Shown: positions 19,214 to 31,849, counted from the stretch's first letter. The stretch: DNA of 64,000 nt from Margaritifera margaritifera (GCA_029931535.1 JAQPZY010001621.1:3758001-3822000); one strand, 5' to 3'. Notes: a model not told the origin generated them from the sequence alone. Made by a program: numbers and translations.

Positions 19214-21160
19214 AGAATAAACATTTCTTTCTAAAAATATGAAGGACTTTTCAAAGTTTAAGTCTCGTCTGAATAATTGGTAAGTCATACCTTTCGATGT
19301 AGCTTCTAATCTTGCACTCCATTCCTGTATAAATAAATCATTTAAAGATCGCGCAACGTTTGCTTTCAGAGTTTGATGGTTACATATTGATGCTTGATAG
19401 AACAGATTTATTCTTTCAATTGAAATCAAAATGTTTCTAATATATTAAAACCATTTATAAATATAATCTGAATGTATATCACTCAACATGATACTGTATA
19501 GTTTTGTTGTTGTTGTTGAAATTTGGGAGTCTTTTCAATTTATTATTGAGATCCAAAATCCAATCATGCTACATTTAAGATAAATATCAATTGGTTTCCT
19601 ACCAAGCTCTCAATACAAAAAATAACTGGTGTGCTCTTTCTAAGTTTTGTTATAAATCTGAGTAATTTAAGGTGAATATTTTCAATAAGCTGAGTATTTT
19701 CGAACCCACAAACTTCACATCCGTACAGCAGCAAAGAAGGGAAAAAAAGAATGATCGAACAGTTGGTATTGTAAATCGATTAGAGAAGATGCATGGCTTT
19801 TTTTTTTTTTTTGTTTTTGTTTTTGTTGCTAGTTTAACGTTGTGCTTTATAGCTTTTATAACTCGCCGATTTTTGGAGAAAATAACACCTAGGTATTTAA
19901 ATTGCTCACAAGTAGAAATGGTATTTCCACACTGTTTAAATTCAAACTGTATAAAATTACGTGCTCCACATATTTTTTGTTTTATTTAAATTGAATATAA
20001 GTTTCTAAATTTCAGTGTACTAAAGAAAACATTAAGGTTTTCTTGAAAAGAGTCTTCATCCCTTCCGAATATTACAGTGTCATCTGCATATAGTTAAATC
20101 AACAGTGTCAATTACATTTCAGTGTCATCTGCATATAGTTAAATCAACAGTGTCAAGTACATTTCAGTGTCATCTGCATATAGTTAAATCAACAGTGTCA
20201 AGTACATTTCAGTGTCAGAACCTTCTGTTTCTAGTACAATTCTTATACAGGTCGTTCAATAAGAGTGAAAATGGTATCGGCAAGAGATTTCACCTTGTCT
20301 AACCCCCACAAAGACTTTGAAAAAAAACGAAAAAAAAAACAAACAAACAAAAAAAAACAAAACAACAACAACAAAAACAGATTGTTGTCCAGCAGACATG
20401 ACATAAGATTTGATATTTTGATATAAATTGAGAATTATTCTAAAAACTTGCCATTTATACTTTGTGGCAATAACTCGCCAAACCGAATCAAAGCTTTGCT
20501 AAAACCAATAAAGGAGAAAAATAATTTGTTCCTTTTGTGTTTCAAGATTTATGATAACACATGTAAGGAAAATATGTGATCTATTAAAATGAGTACGCAG
20601 CTTGAAATCCAGCTTGGTTTGCTGTTATATGTTATGATGGTTGAGAAAAATTGTGATACGTGAGTTCATTTTAGCGGTAAAAAAAACATTATTAAACAGC
20701 TAAGGATAGTAATCGATCCATAAGTTTCGGGTTTGGTGGAATCTCCGCTTTGCTTATAAATAGGTCTTATGATACCTCCAGGCCATGACTCCGGAATAAG
20801 ACCTGTCTCAAGTATTAAATTGAAAACAGAGATATAAATAGGCATTAGTAAATTTTATGTGTTTTAAATATTCATTAATTATACTGTCATTGAAAGAATG
20901 TTGTTATTTTCAGTGCTTACATACATTTAATAATTTCCTCCTCTGTTTCCATCGTCGTCAAAATCTATGTCCAGGTTATCGGGATTATTGGAGTTATCTT
21001 CATCAATGTTCTCATTATAATCGATTAAAAGTCATATAGCGTACCTAGTGTAGTGCTTAAATTATCGTGCTTATTTTCAATACTGTTAATAATTTTCCAG
21101 AAATCTCCCGGGTTTTTACTTTTCAAAATGTCTGAGCTTTACGCGTATACTGTGATTTAA
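19214..21160 (-). pseudogene. LINE 1 relic, reverse transcriptase and linker
   Basis: Reading down the minus strand: SKNPGDFWKIINS near 21110, TGLIPESWPGGIIRPIYKQ near 20780 (RT fingers), FDSVWRVIATKYKWQ near 20475, GVRQGE at 20289-20306 followed after a one-base shift by LLPIPFSLLLNDL, a YADD box at 20079-20090 followed by TVIFGRDED, and LNDLFIQEWSARLEA near 19310. The order fits a non-LTR reverse transcriptase. Several stops and frameshifts mean it is dead. The YADD segment is locally triplicated. No endonuclease domain was found upstream, so it is 5' truncated. The clade was not assigned. Confidence 0.85.
20079..20217 (-). repeat. 45-bp tandem triplication over the LINE YADD motif
   Basis: GTCATCTGCATATAG (minus strand LYADD) recurs at 20079, 20124 and 20169, each followed by TTAAATCAACAGTGTCAA and TACATTTCAGT. 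Each unit encodes LYADDTEMYLTLLI and then a stop. Only the outermost copy is followed by the expected TVIFGRDED on the minus strand. Confidence 0.9.
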
Positions 21161-24040
21161 CTTATTAAATGGAACTTCATGGTTCACTTATAATACTTGC
21201 ACTTTGGACATTATGTTAAGACATTATGTTTATTTGTGGTTACGAATTAGTGACATATGTTGATTTATCTGAGAACTTTAAGGTAACTTGTAATTGTATT
21301 GTACAGATGACACGTATTTCTAACTCGTGATGGAGTAACTTCTTACTGTCATTTACAACTAAAGATCACGTGTATTTTCCAACTATTTGCAAACATTCAG
21401 AATTAATAAATATGCAATCAATATTTTAAAAATGTGAACTTGGATGACAATGCTCATCACGTAAATATTCTTTAAATGAATGATAACGTCATCTATTTTG
21501 GGGTTTTTTTTACGAGAGTTTATGAATAAAGAAATTGCAATAACTCCTGTTTGGTTTAAACATAATTTATTGTCACAATATGACACAATGGGATTGGGTA
21601 CACGTTCTAACAACTTAAATTAGCCCTCTCCCTACATGATATAACTATTGCAACATATTTCAACATGACAACAATGACTAATAATGAAAAATTATTGGAG
21701 AGAGAGAGATATATACGCGGATTTATAACTCTGTTATTTCGAACGAAAAATAAATTATTTTAGTAGACTATCGAATGCAAATATTGCTAAATGCTCTCGA
21801 TTCCACATTCGGTGCCACTGATCACAAAATGTTGTCAATTGTAAAATTATTGAAGATTATTTATCACCTTTGATCTCGTGTCATCATATTTGGTCAAACA
21901 GTGCGTCGACGTTGAAACATAAGATTTTAGTTCTACGATTTGCCATATATGGAGCTATTGATAGATTGCGTGGACATTTTTCTTGTGTCATAGAGTAGGT
22001 GAATAGAAAATTAAATCTATTTGAAAACTTTAAGGACAAATATTTATATACCCTGCGCAGAGAAAAGTTCTGAAGATACAAGGTAAACTTAAAGTGAAAA
22101 TTTGAGAGTCATTTTCGTTACCACATTTAGAATACTTATAAGGCCCATCCGCTATATCATCATGATGAGAAAAAACAAAGCAATATTTGCAAGACAAATA
22201 AGAATGACAACCTTCTCCTTTCCTTGCATTGTATTCCTTATTGTCGGTGTTACTGTCATCTTCGTCACTAGCAGCTGATACAAATTTGAGATTTTTACTA
22301 CGAATCTTTGCAGGCGTAAACGTGCTTTAATGGTTGCGAGACTTAAATGACACGTGGGTAAGTCATTCATATTGAACACGAAATGAGGGTAAAACGTATT
22401 TGAAGAAAAGAAACATATCAATCAGGTCTACAATATACATATTACAAATGAAAGATACCCATCAATGTAACGAACAAATGGTGTAATTATAGAAATATGA
22501 AAACGTGCGTCGATATACTAGTTAATGATCCGATTTGAGAGTATTGCATGTACGCACGGTACTGAATGTTTCGCATTCTCGAGATTGGTACCTTACTCAG
22601 TTCACAAGAAGTGATGTTAGTCCTGTATCACAGAGACGTATAGCCAGGCTCAGACAAAATTCAAGTACATGCTACATTTACAGACGGTATTCTTGAACTT
22701 TTGATGGTTGGTCCGATTTAAATACCGCATTCACAGTCTTTTCATTAAAATTCATGACGTACCAAATCCATACATATTCATTTGTTTTATTTTATTTTAA
22801 TGTAACTCTTTTGATTCTAATACCTATAAGACTCTTTCGGACTCACAATTTGTATATGGGCCACCATCATCAGCAAACAAGTTTAATTGCTTGTTCCAAC
22901 CTTAAAGAACGTTTCATTCCGTTGTCACACATGTGTTTCAGGGATCTTTTTTATCGCAAGGAAAAATGTCCTCAAATTCTTATGCATGTTCGGATACTTT
23001 TTCTTGCATATTTCATAGAAAATTTTCTGAAGATCATCTTGCAATTCTTATAGGGAATCTGACTCTCTTCATAATAAATGTAGTGCTTTTGTTGTAAGTC
23101 GTAAGGCGATGTTAAAGCTATTAGACAGTCTGAAGAACTCGCACTAAAATATACAAACTTATTGCACAATGAATATAAAATATAATCGAGTTTAATTAAC
23201 GAAATCTGATTTAAATGACAAATCGGCATGGATAACGTATCAATACACAATGTGGTCCCATTTTAATAAAGTATTAGGAGTGCACACTTTTCATGCTCTC
23301 TGTTGACAGCCTCCAATGAATTTACTGTTTCAGTGGGTCTCGGTGTCTGCCACTAAATAGACAATGGTAATCGTTGTCTTTTGAATTGTCACGGATGAAC
23401 GCAATATTTACATTCACCGACAGGAGTTTATAGGTTCATTTAACTACCAACCTTTTTTAATCTACTTGATTATGAACGAGAGTTCCGGAGCTGAACAGAA
23501 CCCAATTCACGAATGGGCGAAAGGACCGAGTTACGTATGACATATTATCGAATGACGTAAATGAATTTTGGTCAAGACTAAAATTGTTAGTCTACGTTGG
23601 ACTCACCTTATCGGTGGCGGATAGTCCAATTCCTGGTTTCTTTAACTTCTATCTAATGATGAATTTGTCCTTCCCTTTGAAGCAGACATATTTGTACGCG
23701 GATATAATTAGCTCCGCCTACATCGGGCATGTTTGGGGACTGCGTTGACGAAGAGAACGGCCAGGTCTTGATGGCCAGTTCCGTTACCTGAATATACAAA
23801 TGTTCTGGTGTATATTTTGATTGCACTTAGTGGCGTCAGTTTTCGTCATCAAAATTGTATCTGTGTCCGTTGGCGCTACTACGAACGGTAGGTATGACAA
23901 TGAACAGTACATCAGCCATGTATAAATAGAGACAACAAGTTGCACGTGCACAGCTAGACAGAACATTGATTAACAATAGGGGTAATCCATAGCTAATTAT
24001 TTCAATCACCTGAGTGTTTTTTTCAGACAAAAATTTGGCA
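21161..24040. other. Unassigned 2.9 kb, with one orphan open frame
   Basis: The most coding-like part is on the minus strand at ~22050-22335: about 95 codons between stops with SAASDEDDSNTDNKEY and a cysteine-spaced part (GCHSYLSCKYCF, YSKCG). It has no clear start or recognisable family and could be a transposon scrap or chance. The rest shows no supported feature. A short GA tract sits near 21697. Confidence 0.35.
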
Positions 24041-25552
24041 GAGAGAGAGAGAGAGAGAGAGTGATGGGGGCACAATGACGGCATTTGAGAGTTGAATAAG
24101 TTATTGAAATCGTCCAGTACCAGTAGCAGTTATATATTTGCATTCATGTTGTAGAACTTTATATTTTTCATTTGCATCACACTTTCTCCAAAGCAGTAAA
24201 TCTAAGCTAACAGCTGGATATGGCACTGAGAGTAATTTTCTCATCAACTCGGTTCGTTGCTGACTATATTTGGAGTAGAACATGAAGAAATGCATGGTGG
24301 TTCCTATCCCACCGCAGGAACAAAAAGGGTTGTCAAAAAGTTGAACGCGGTAAAGATCAGCTTTTAATGAACTTACATTATGTCGCAATCTAGTATGGAT
24401 ACTATCTAAGGTTCGGTGACTAAAACGAGGTATTTTACTGAATTCGATATTTGGACATAAACACTATTTCAAAGCACTGTAAGACGTGCTACATTGTGTA
24501 TCCTGTTCAAGATTGTTCCGCAAGGCCACTGTTGAGGGTATAAAAGATGATTTGGTAGAATTTAGCCTGAAATTGCAAATGACTATATTATTTTAACATA
24601 GAAGGTTATAATTTCTTTGTTCGGACACAGGGGGCGGGAGTAATTCAATGAGATAATCCTGAGTTTGCCTCGTGTTAATGTTATATAGTGCTAATAATTT
24701 TTGTCTCTTTAGTCTAGATAGCAGACTTTCCCGCACAGTTTCAAAATAGAGAGATTGCCTACTAGTGTATTTTGGAAGTCCTGTAACTATTGTTGCTGCT
24801 TCAAGCTGTAGTCTTTCAAGGTTTTCTGAATCGATCAAAGAACATCCATCTCAGACTACATTGGCGTATTCCAAGATGGACCAGATATAAGTTATACATA
24901 GTTTTGATAAAATGTTCCTGCTAAGTTTGTATTTTAGTTTTCGAATATCGGCTATTCGAGATGATTCTGTTTTTAAAATACTGTCAATGAGACGACAAGT
25001 CTATCCGATATTTGATGAAAGTAGTAATCCAAGATGACGATGAGAATCCACATACTTATGATCAGTATTTTCAAAACAAATTCAGGAATATTCGTTACTT
25101 TCGTGTTCGTGAAAAACATAGCCACTGTTTTATCTGAATTAAACTTCAAGAGCCATTGCTTGGAGTATTTATGCAGTTTTATTTGATCATTATTCATGAC
25201 TAGTTCTATTTCAGCACAGTAAGGGGATGAATAATGCAGAGATGAGTCATCTGCAAAGAGACGGGCGTGAGAGCTCATACAATTGGCAATATCGTTTACG
25301 TAGATTAAAAACAAGAGAGGCCCAATTACGGATCGTTGTGGCACACAACCATTTATAATCGTTTCTCGTGAATAAGTATCATGCAAAAGGACCATTGGTT
25401 TTCTATTACTTAGATAATTTTCAAACCATTTTATCAGATTACATGAAACACCATATTCTTTCAGTTTAAAATAATAAAACTATGTGCCAGACCCAATCGA
25501 AAGCTATTGATAGATCACAAAATACAGTACAAGAATGTTCAGATTGTTCCAG
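24041..25552 (-). pseudogene. LINE 2 relic (Jockey/CR1-like), RT to 3' tail
   Basis: Minus-strand segments in order: SEHSCTVFCDLSIAFDWVWH (usual FCDxSKAFDxVWH), MVLLHDTYSRETIINGCVPQ, RSVIGPLLFLIYVNDI (box usually PQGSVLGPLLF), ARLFADDSSLHY (catalytic FADD kept), LERLQLEAATIVTGL, and LRHNVSSLKADLYRV with an FCSCGG Cys motif near 24345. The frame is broken by shifts and the PQGS box reads PQRS. The 3' end runs into a (TC)n tail (GA at 24041-24061). The 5' end stops abruptly at an LTR. Confidence 0.85.
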
Positions 25553-26377
25553 TGTTACGACTCTAGGTCTTAAAATAATGTAACAGAATGAAAGTGAAAC
25601 CAACACTGAATGTAAAATCAGCAAACAATTTATTTCTCTGTAATTAAAATGAAAATTCAAAAGACACTTACAGTTTGTGAATTAAATTCCAAATAATCCT
25701 AAATGTCCTAAACACAAATCAGACATTACAGAATGTTCTGAATGCATGAATGAATATTCCGTGAGAATGAATGAATGTTTCGAATGAATGGGTAGTCTTG
25801 AATGTCCTGATGTTCCACAACAATAGTCTTGAATGTCATGATCTAACATAACAATTGTCCTGAATGTCATGATGTACCACAACTGAACAATCCAGAATAT
25901 CTTTGAGAATGCCCACAAATATGAGCACTTTATGTAATTCCAATGAATGTTAAAATATATATTTCCTTTCGAATTATGTCTACAGCACTACAGCATTACA
26001 GCACAACTAAAACTCCAATCATCAAATGATTCCAAACAGTCTGATGATTCCAAACAGACCGATCATAAAAACAGGAATGTTTTTAACATAAGGATTTAAA
26101 ATTGGAATGAATAAATGCGTATCAAGTCTGTATTTATACACATATTCTAAAAACACACAATGCAATAAAACATGCGTAGATTTAGTGGAAACTCCCCAAA
26201 ATTGTTGTATATCGTTGTGAATAGTTGTCAACAACTCTGACCTTGAACTCAAAGGTCAGTAAATACCTTGCTGACATCTTAACCAAACTTCAAGTGCAAC
26301 TTACTATTTGACCGTATTTTAAAATACAGTCATAGACTAAAAGTTTAGGCACTCATTATAGATTTATATACATAACA
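25553..26377 (+). mobile_element. LTR (family L), second copy
   Basis: It begins TGTTACGACTCTAGG directly after LINE 2 sequence and ends near ATACATAACA. It aligns in inverse with 18570-19213 (shared AAAGTGAAACCAACA, AATCCTAAATGTCCTAA, AGTCTTGAATGTCCTGAT and TAATTCCAATGAAT blocks). The middle has extra diverged GAATGAATG/CTGAATGTC repeats, making it longer. CCAG occurs on both sides, but the flanks belong to different elements: LINE 2 on the left and a gag fragment on the right. Confidence 0.7.
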
Positions 26378-26425
26378 CCAGTAAGGGGTCAAACTATGTA
26401 ATGGTGTCATACTTGTGTGTAGCCG
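26378..26425 (-). pseudogene. Inverted gag fragment abutting the LTR
   Basis: On the minus strand CACAAGTATGACACCATTA followed by TAGTTTGACCCCTTACT matches 27675-27715 of the gag relic, about 36 of 40 bases, in the opposite orientation. In gag this encodes HKYDTIIEFDPLL. Confidence 0.75.
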
Positions 26426-27053
26426 TCATTACACGAACGCACGCACGCACAAGCACACGCCTATTACCTTTGGAGACCCCATTGAGGATATGAGTGGGAG
26501 TCACTTGAGATCGTGAGTCATAGGTGCCCACAGGCCCACAGTAAGAAGAGTACTGGGACTTGTGGATCAAGCAGTGGCGGCGCGACGAGGGGTCGGAGTG
26601 GTGTGCAATTGCCACCGGGCGCCAGGCGATGAGAGGAGTGGGGACGTCGGGGGCTTTTTTTTTCTTTGCAGCTAAAATGTTCATAATATTTCACCTCACC
26701 TTATTGTAAAGGGGGCTTATCGGGTGGGGGAAGGACGGAGGTTGGCAACTGACATAAAAAGCGTTCTCTGTGGCAAAATAGGGGCACCACTAAAGACCAA
26801 TACCCCCAGCCGCCTCGGTAGGGTCGCCACTAAAGAACATTGCCCCAACTAAAGAAAATAGAGACAACATTCTCCCACCCACCCACCCACCTTAAGGTGC
26901 CACCACCCTTTACCCCTCCGCTCCACCCGTACTCCCACCCTTCATATTAGCCAACCCTGTACCCCACCCCCAGGTCAACTTGACGTTACCATATGCACTT
27001 TGCTTTACATTTATTGATTGTGAGACAATACTGAAGCTGAAATTTGAGATACT
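26426..27053. other. C-rich unassigned leader-like stretch
   Basis: It contains CACG/CACC-rich runs, CCCACCCACCCACCC near 26875 and two copies of a CCACTAAAGA block near 26787 and 26829. It could be the leader of the gag-bearing element, but no primer binding site was identified. Confidence 0.4.
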
Positions 27054-29221
27054 ATGGCTGAATTGAGTAAGGATGACATTGATAGAATTATAGAAACCTT
27101 GAAGACTATAGGTGTATAGCCGAAAACCGTTAATCCAGAGGACATGGATAGGTGGATGATAGACTTCCTTCAGAGTCAGGGTGCGATATCGACAACGCCA
27201 TAAAAACCTTTACCCCCCCCCCCCCCTCACATATTTTCAGGTCCTTCAAATATGAAGGTAATTACGCAACTACCAACCATACCTCATTTCTTTGGCGAGA
27301 TTTTCATAGGAGATGTTACCTACAAATTGTGGAAATATCATATACAATTTCTACTGACGGATGGCAAGTATGCACATGAGCTAGTTCATCAAGCCATCAT
27401 AATATATTTGAGAGGAGATTCAGGAAAGGTCGCCATGAGATTGGGACCGGAAACTAGCATTACATATCTTATAGAGAAGTTGGATACCGTTTATGGCTGA
27501 ATTATACAGTACCAATCAAAGAGAAGATGAAGATGTGGTGCCATGGGCTTGCAGATTGGAAGATCCGATCGACTTGGCTAAAGAGAAAGGTCTGGTTTCT
27601 CATCACTCAGTACCTGAAAGGATGCGTACAAAGTTATGGAAAGGTTTAAAGCAACAGCTATAAGATATTACTGGACACAAGTATGACACCATTATAGAGT
27701 TTGACCCCTTACTTACTGAAATGAAGAGAGTTGAGCATGAGTTCAATATTCGAGAAAAGCAACCGACGGAAAAAACCGGAATGGCAACTTGTTATGTCCA
27801 AACAGTACAAACATAAGGGCAGGCCAACAAATTGAAGACTATTATCGCAAGTCCCTCTTCTAAGATAGATAACATTCAGAGACAGACGAATAACATTAAG
27901 GAAACAGTGGGTGACAAGGCAGAGATAACACAAGATTGGGCTGGAAGACCGGAGAGACAGGGGCTACAAGACAGTAAGGTAGCAGAACGGGTGGAAAAGC
28001 CTGAACGAATATGTCGGATATGTGGTTGCAGTATGTATGTAGAGTATTCTTAGATTATAAACGTTTAAATTGCGGGCAGCCTTCTTCAAGGGGCAAAAGA
28101 AAGGCTCATTAAGGCACAGCCCCAGGTATGTACCTTTTTTTAATTTTAGACGCAAGTGAAATGAACGTTTTCATTAATGGTAGACAATGCCAGAGTCTTC
28201 TAGATACCGGATCATGAGTATCAACAATCAGCGAGGGCTTCTATAACTCCGTGCACAAAGATCCAGACTGCGAAATACACTCCCGTCAACAACTGATAGA
28301 GGTTGAGACTGCTGGAGGACGCACATTGTCCTATCTTGGATATATAGAGGTTGAGACCGTAAGAGGATGCACATTGTCCTATCTAGGATATATAGAGGTT
28401 GAGACCGTTAAAGGACGCACATTGTCCTATCTTGGATATATAGAGGTTAAGACCGTTAGAGGACGCACATTGCCCTATCTTGGATATATAGAGGTTAAGA
28501 CCGTTAGAGGACGCACATTGCCCTATCTTGGATATATAGAGGTTAAGACCACTGGAGGACGCACATTGCCCTATCTTGGATATATAGAGGTTAAGACCAC
28601 TGGAGGACGCACATTGCCCTATCTTGGATATATAGAGGTTGAGACCACTGGAGGACGCACATTGCCCTATCTTGGATATATAGAGGTTAAGACCACTGGA
28701 GGACGCACATTGCCCTATCTTGGATATATAGAGGTTGAGACCACTGGAGGACGCACATTGCCCTATCTTGGATATATAGAGGTTGAGACCACTGGAGGAC
28801 GCACATTGCCCTATCTTGGATATATAGAGGTTGAGACCACTGGAGGACGCACATTGCCCTATCTTGGATATATAGAGGTTAAGACCACTGGAGGACGCAC
28901 ATTGCCCTATCTTGGATATATAGAGGTTGAGACCACTGGAGGACGCACATTGCCCTATCTTGGATATATAGAGGTTAAGCTTTGGATGTCAGATGATTTG
29001 AATGCAGAGAGCCAGCCATGTCTGTTTCTAGTAGTACCAGATACACTGACCATTCTAAAGTTTATGTACTGATAGTTACCAACATTTTAGGGCACATTAT
29101 GGAAGACTCAGAAAAGCGACATGGTGTTAGACAGTTACAAAGTCTAGCTTACAAGGTCCCTCACTCCTTCCAGATGTATGACAAAAAAACAAAACAAACA
29201 CTGGTAAAGAAGGATTATTAA
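27054..29221 (+). pseudogene. Ty3/Gypsy-like gag and protease relic
   Basis: From ATG at 27054 the pieces read MAELSKDDIDRIIETLKTIG and then, after breaks, VTYKLWKYHIQFLL, GDSGKVAMRLGPETSI, EDEDVVPWACRLEDPIDLA and HKYDTIIEFDPLLTEMKRVE. This is a capsid-type gag of the kind found in molluscan Gypsy elements (also likened to PNMA proteins). A damaged zinc-knuckle region follows near 28010. The protease reads CQSLLDTGS (catalytic DTG at 28203-28211), then a stop, then VSTISEGFY. The flap region is expanded into fourteen 16-residue repeats, followed in another frame by NILGHIMEDSEKRHGVRQL near 29080. RT, RNase H and integrase are absent. Multiple stops and shifts make it inactive. Confidence 0.8.
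28292..28978 (+). repeat. 48-bp in-frame minisatellite, 14 copies, in the protease domain
   Basis: Each unit encodes IEVETTGGRTLPYLGY with small variants (E/K, V/T, S/P). Only one such segment is expected in this protease family. The whole tract stays open within a 273-codon frame (28251-29072) that is in phase with the DTG motif. Left-hand units are the most diverged (SYLGY, VRGC) and right-hand units nearly identical, so growth was probably from the right. Confidence 0.95.
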
Positions 29222-29364
29222 ATGTACTAAAATCAAAGGGACCGTAAGCCAGTAAACATTACTTGGAACAGAGTAGTGACAATAGAAGCTTGAGAAGTGA
29301 GAAAGAATCTGAATATTATAAGATGGATGGCAATTTTGCATGAGACTTTGCATTACCAGATTTA

Positions 29365-31262
29365 GTGGAAGTTACCCCTAATATTGTAAATTTTGACTCC
29401 AATCAAGATAGAACTGTCGCTGTTCAAATAGCCAGCTTCAATGTTCATTCATGGTATGAAAGGCTATTTTTTGTTTGTCTCATGTTTTCTCTTTCACCGG
29501 ATAAAATAACAGGTGTCAAATTATTACAAAGAAATAAACCAACATGGCTCGATAATATACTATCCGAAATTATTGTTACCTCTGTTGATGTTATTATTAG
29601 TGTTTTGTGGGGCATTTTAATATTATTTTCAGTAGTGGTCAATAGCTATATCAGAGGAATAAAGGTGTTATAAAGGTGTCTATTAAAAAGATAGGGGCAT
29701 TAATGAAGCTGATAACTATAAGGGTATTACAATTATTAGTACATTAGCAAACATTCATTTGAATAGATTGAATGGAAGATTATGTAAATGGGCTGACAAG
29801 TATGAAAAATAATTGACTGCTAATATGGTTTCCAGAGGAAAAAAGTCCACTATAGATTGCATCTTTGTCCTCAACGCAATTATTTCTAAGGTGTAGAGTT
29901 CTCGTAAACAATTATATTGCGCATTCATCAATTTTGAGAAAGCGTTCGATAAAATCGACCGCAATTTGTTATGGTATCAATTAATCCGTAACGGGGTTAG
30001 TTCTCTTATGGTAAAGGCTTTATGTACTATCTGTAATTCTTGTGTAAGATATAATAACAATTTATCATATTTTGTTGACTCACAATATGGCTTGAAACAA
30101 GGGGAACCTCTTTCACCAATTTTGTTTGCATTTGGTATAAACAATATTGCTACTAGTATATAGCATAATGAAAATGTACATTATGCTTTCTCTTTTGTAC
30201 GCGGACGCTGCAGCAATTTTAGCAAAAATAAACAATACTGAATAACTTGGAACTTTAAAGTTAACACTAGTAAAACGCAAATTAAGGTCTTTTCAAAAAG
30301 ACAAAAAGACCAATCCATCATTATATTACTATTGGAAATGATTAGAAAATGTAGACACATACAAGTACCTTCGTTTACATTCATTCAAAAATGGTTTCTG
30401 GATACGAATACAAAAGTACCTAAGTTTTCAGGGGAATTCAGCTCTTTTTTATATAAATTATCTGATCACACCTTTTAACCTCTAAGAATAAAATGTACTG
30501 TTTGTTATGCTCTCGTTGGATCTGCGCTTAATTATGGATCAGAGGTACGGGGTTTCCATCTGGGAAAAACGGCTGACAAAATTACTACAAAATAGTGTAG
30601 ACCACTGGGGTGAAATAATCTACTTTTTGGATGTTCTATGTGGTGAACGAAAAATGCCCACTGTGGGAAAGGAGAAAAATACGTCTATCAAAATTTTGGA
30701 CTCTGATATTGGTAAATGTTAAGAACTTATACCATGTTACAAAGCGATGCTAATAAAGGTAACTCATATGATGTGAAAATTTGGTCATTTCAAGTTAAAC
30801 CGCTGTTAAATGATCCAGGATTTTCTTACGTATTTTGGTGTTTCCAATTATTGAAATAAGAGACAGAATTTTTTTTTTTTTCAATATAAGCAAAAATGGA
30901 CATCCTCTGTGATGTCATCAAACAAGCTTGAGTATTATTCCTTGTATAAAGAATATTTATCATTTGAAAAGCACTTGAATACAATAAATGAAGGTCGTTT
31001 ATAAATTGAACTTACTACATTTAGAGCCGTGTGTCATAACTTGAATATAGAATGTAAGTCGTTACGACGGAAACCCAAGGAACGAGCGGCTATGTAATAG
31101 GTACAATTTAAGAGCTGTCGAAAATGAATACAAGTTTTTACTTGTTTTTCCATGTTATTGAGATATTACTGTTCACGGCTGAATACAGAAAAATGTAAAA
31201 CCAATACCTCTGCAAATTCAAAAAGAATCTTAAATGCATTGTCAAAACTTTTATATTTTGCG
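29365..31262 (+). pseudogene. LINE 3 relic, RT through C-terminal end
   Basis: Plus-strand pieces in order: LSPDKITGVKLLQRNKPTW, NYKGITIISTLANIHLNRLN near 29720, STIDCIFVLNAIISK, YCAFINFEKAFDKIDRNLLW near 29920-29970, YGLKQGEPLSPILFAFGINN at 30085-30145, LYADAAAILAK near 30195, NTSKTQIKVFSK, GSALNYGSEVRGFHLGK and ANSKRILNALSKLLYFAQRL ending near 31260. This is the usual order of a non-LTR reverse transcriptase. The catalytic box reads YADA instead of YADD, and there are many stops. The element ends exactly where an oppositely oriented SINE tail begins. Confidence 0.85.
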
Positions 31263-31264
31263 CA

Positions 31265-31410
31265 ACGACTTGGTTTGGTTTTTGGTGGTTTTAACGCCAT
31301 TTTTCAGCACAGGATAGGCTATATATGGCGGCCAGTATATTTGGTGGAGGAAGAACCCAGGAAGACCCCGAGAAGAACCACCGACCCACGGGAAGCTACT
31401 GCAATCAGGT
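31265..31410 (-). mobile_element. SINE S1 body
   Basis: CTTGGTTTGGTTTTTGGTGG (tail, inverse), AACGCCATTTTTCAGCACAG, TATATATGGCGGCCAGTATA, TTGGTGGAGGAAGAACCC and ACCGACCCACGGGAAGCTAC match the 8368 copy. It is joined tail to tail with the LINE 3 3' end. Confidence 0.8.
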
Positions 31411-31849
31411 CACAATTATTACTTCCAGTTCAGTACCCACGAATGTAGTCCCAGTCTATTTTTAGAGCCTTTTTCCTCTTTCATTTTGGTGGCGATGCAT
31501 GCATTAGATGTAGGCATTCTTGGTATTGATTTAAAGGAAATTGTTTATTCTTTAGAATATGAGCATTATGATGCGGTTGTCTGTGTGTATTTTGGCGACA
31601 GTACACAATGAGTAATGAGGCATAGGTGCTGATCCGGATGTGAAATCTGTGACCCATTGCACGTTGCTTTGTTTACAGTCCAGCATCTTAAAAGAACGCT
31701 GGTTAACCTATAACAAGAACGTCACCGTGAGTTCATCTTTGAAGATATTTTAGATCAACATATGATTTACTAGGATTTGGACACAGTGTACATAGTGGAA
31801 AGTTCAGTACTGACAAACAAATGTAGAGACCATATAGGAAAATTAATTG
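31411..31849. other. Unassigned stretch between SINE body and tRNA-like head
   Basis: No coding or repeat signal supported. It may be an insertion into the SINE or a separate sequence. Confidence 0.35.
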
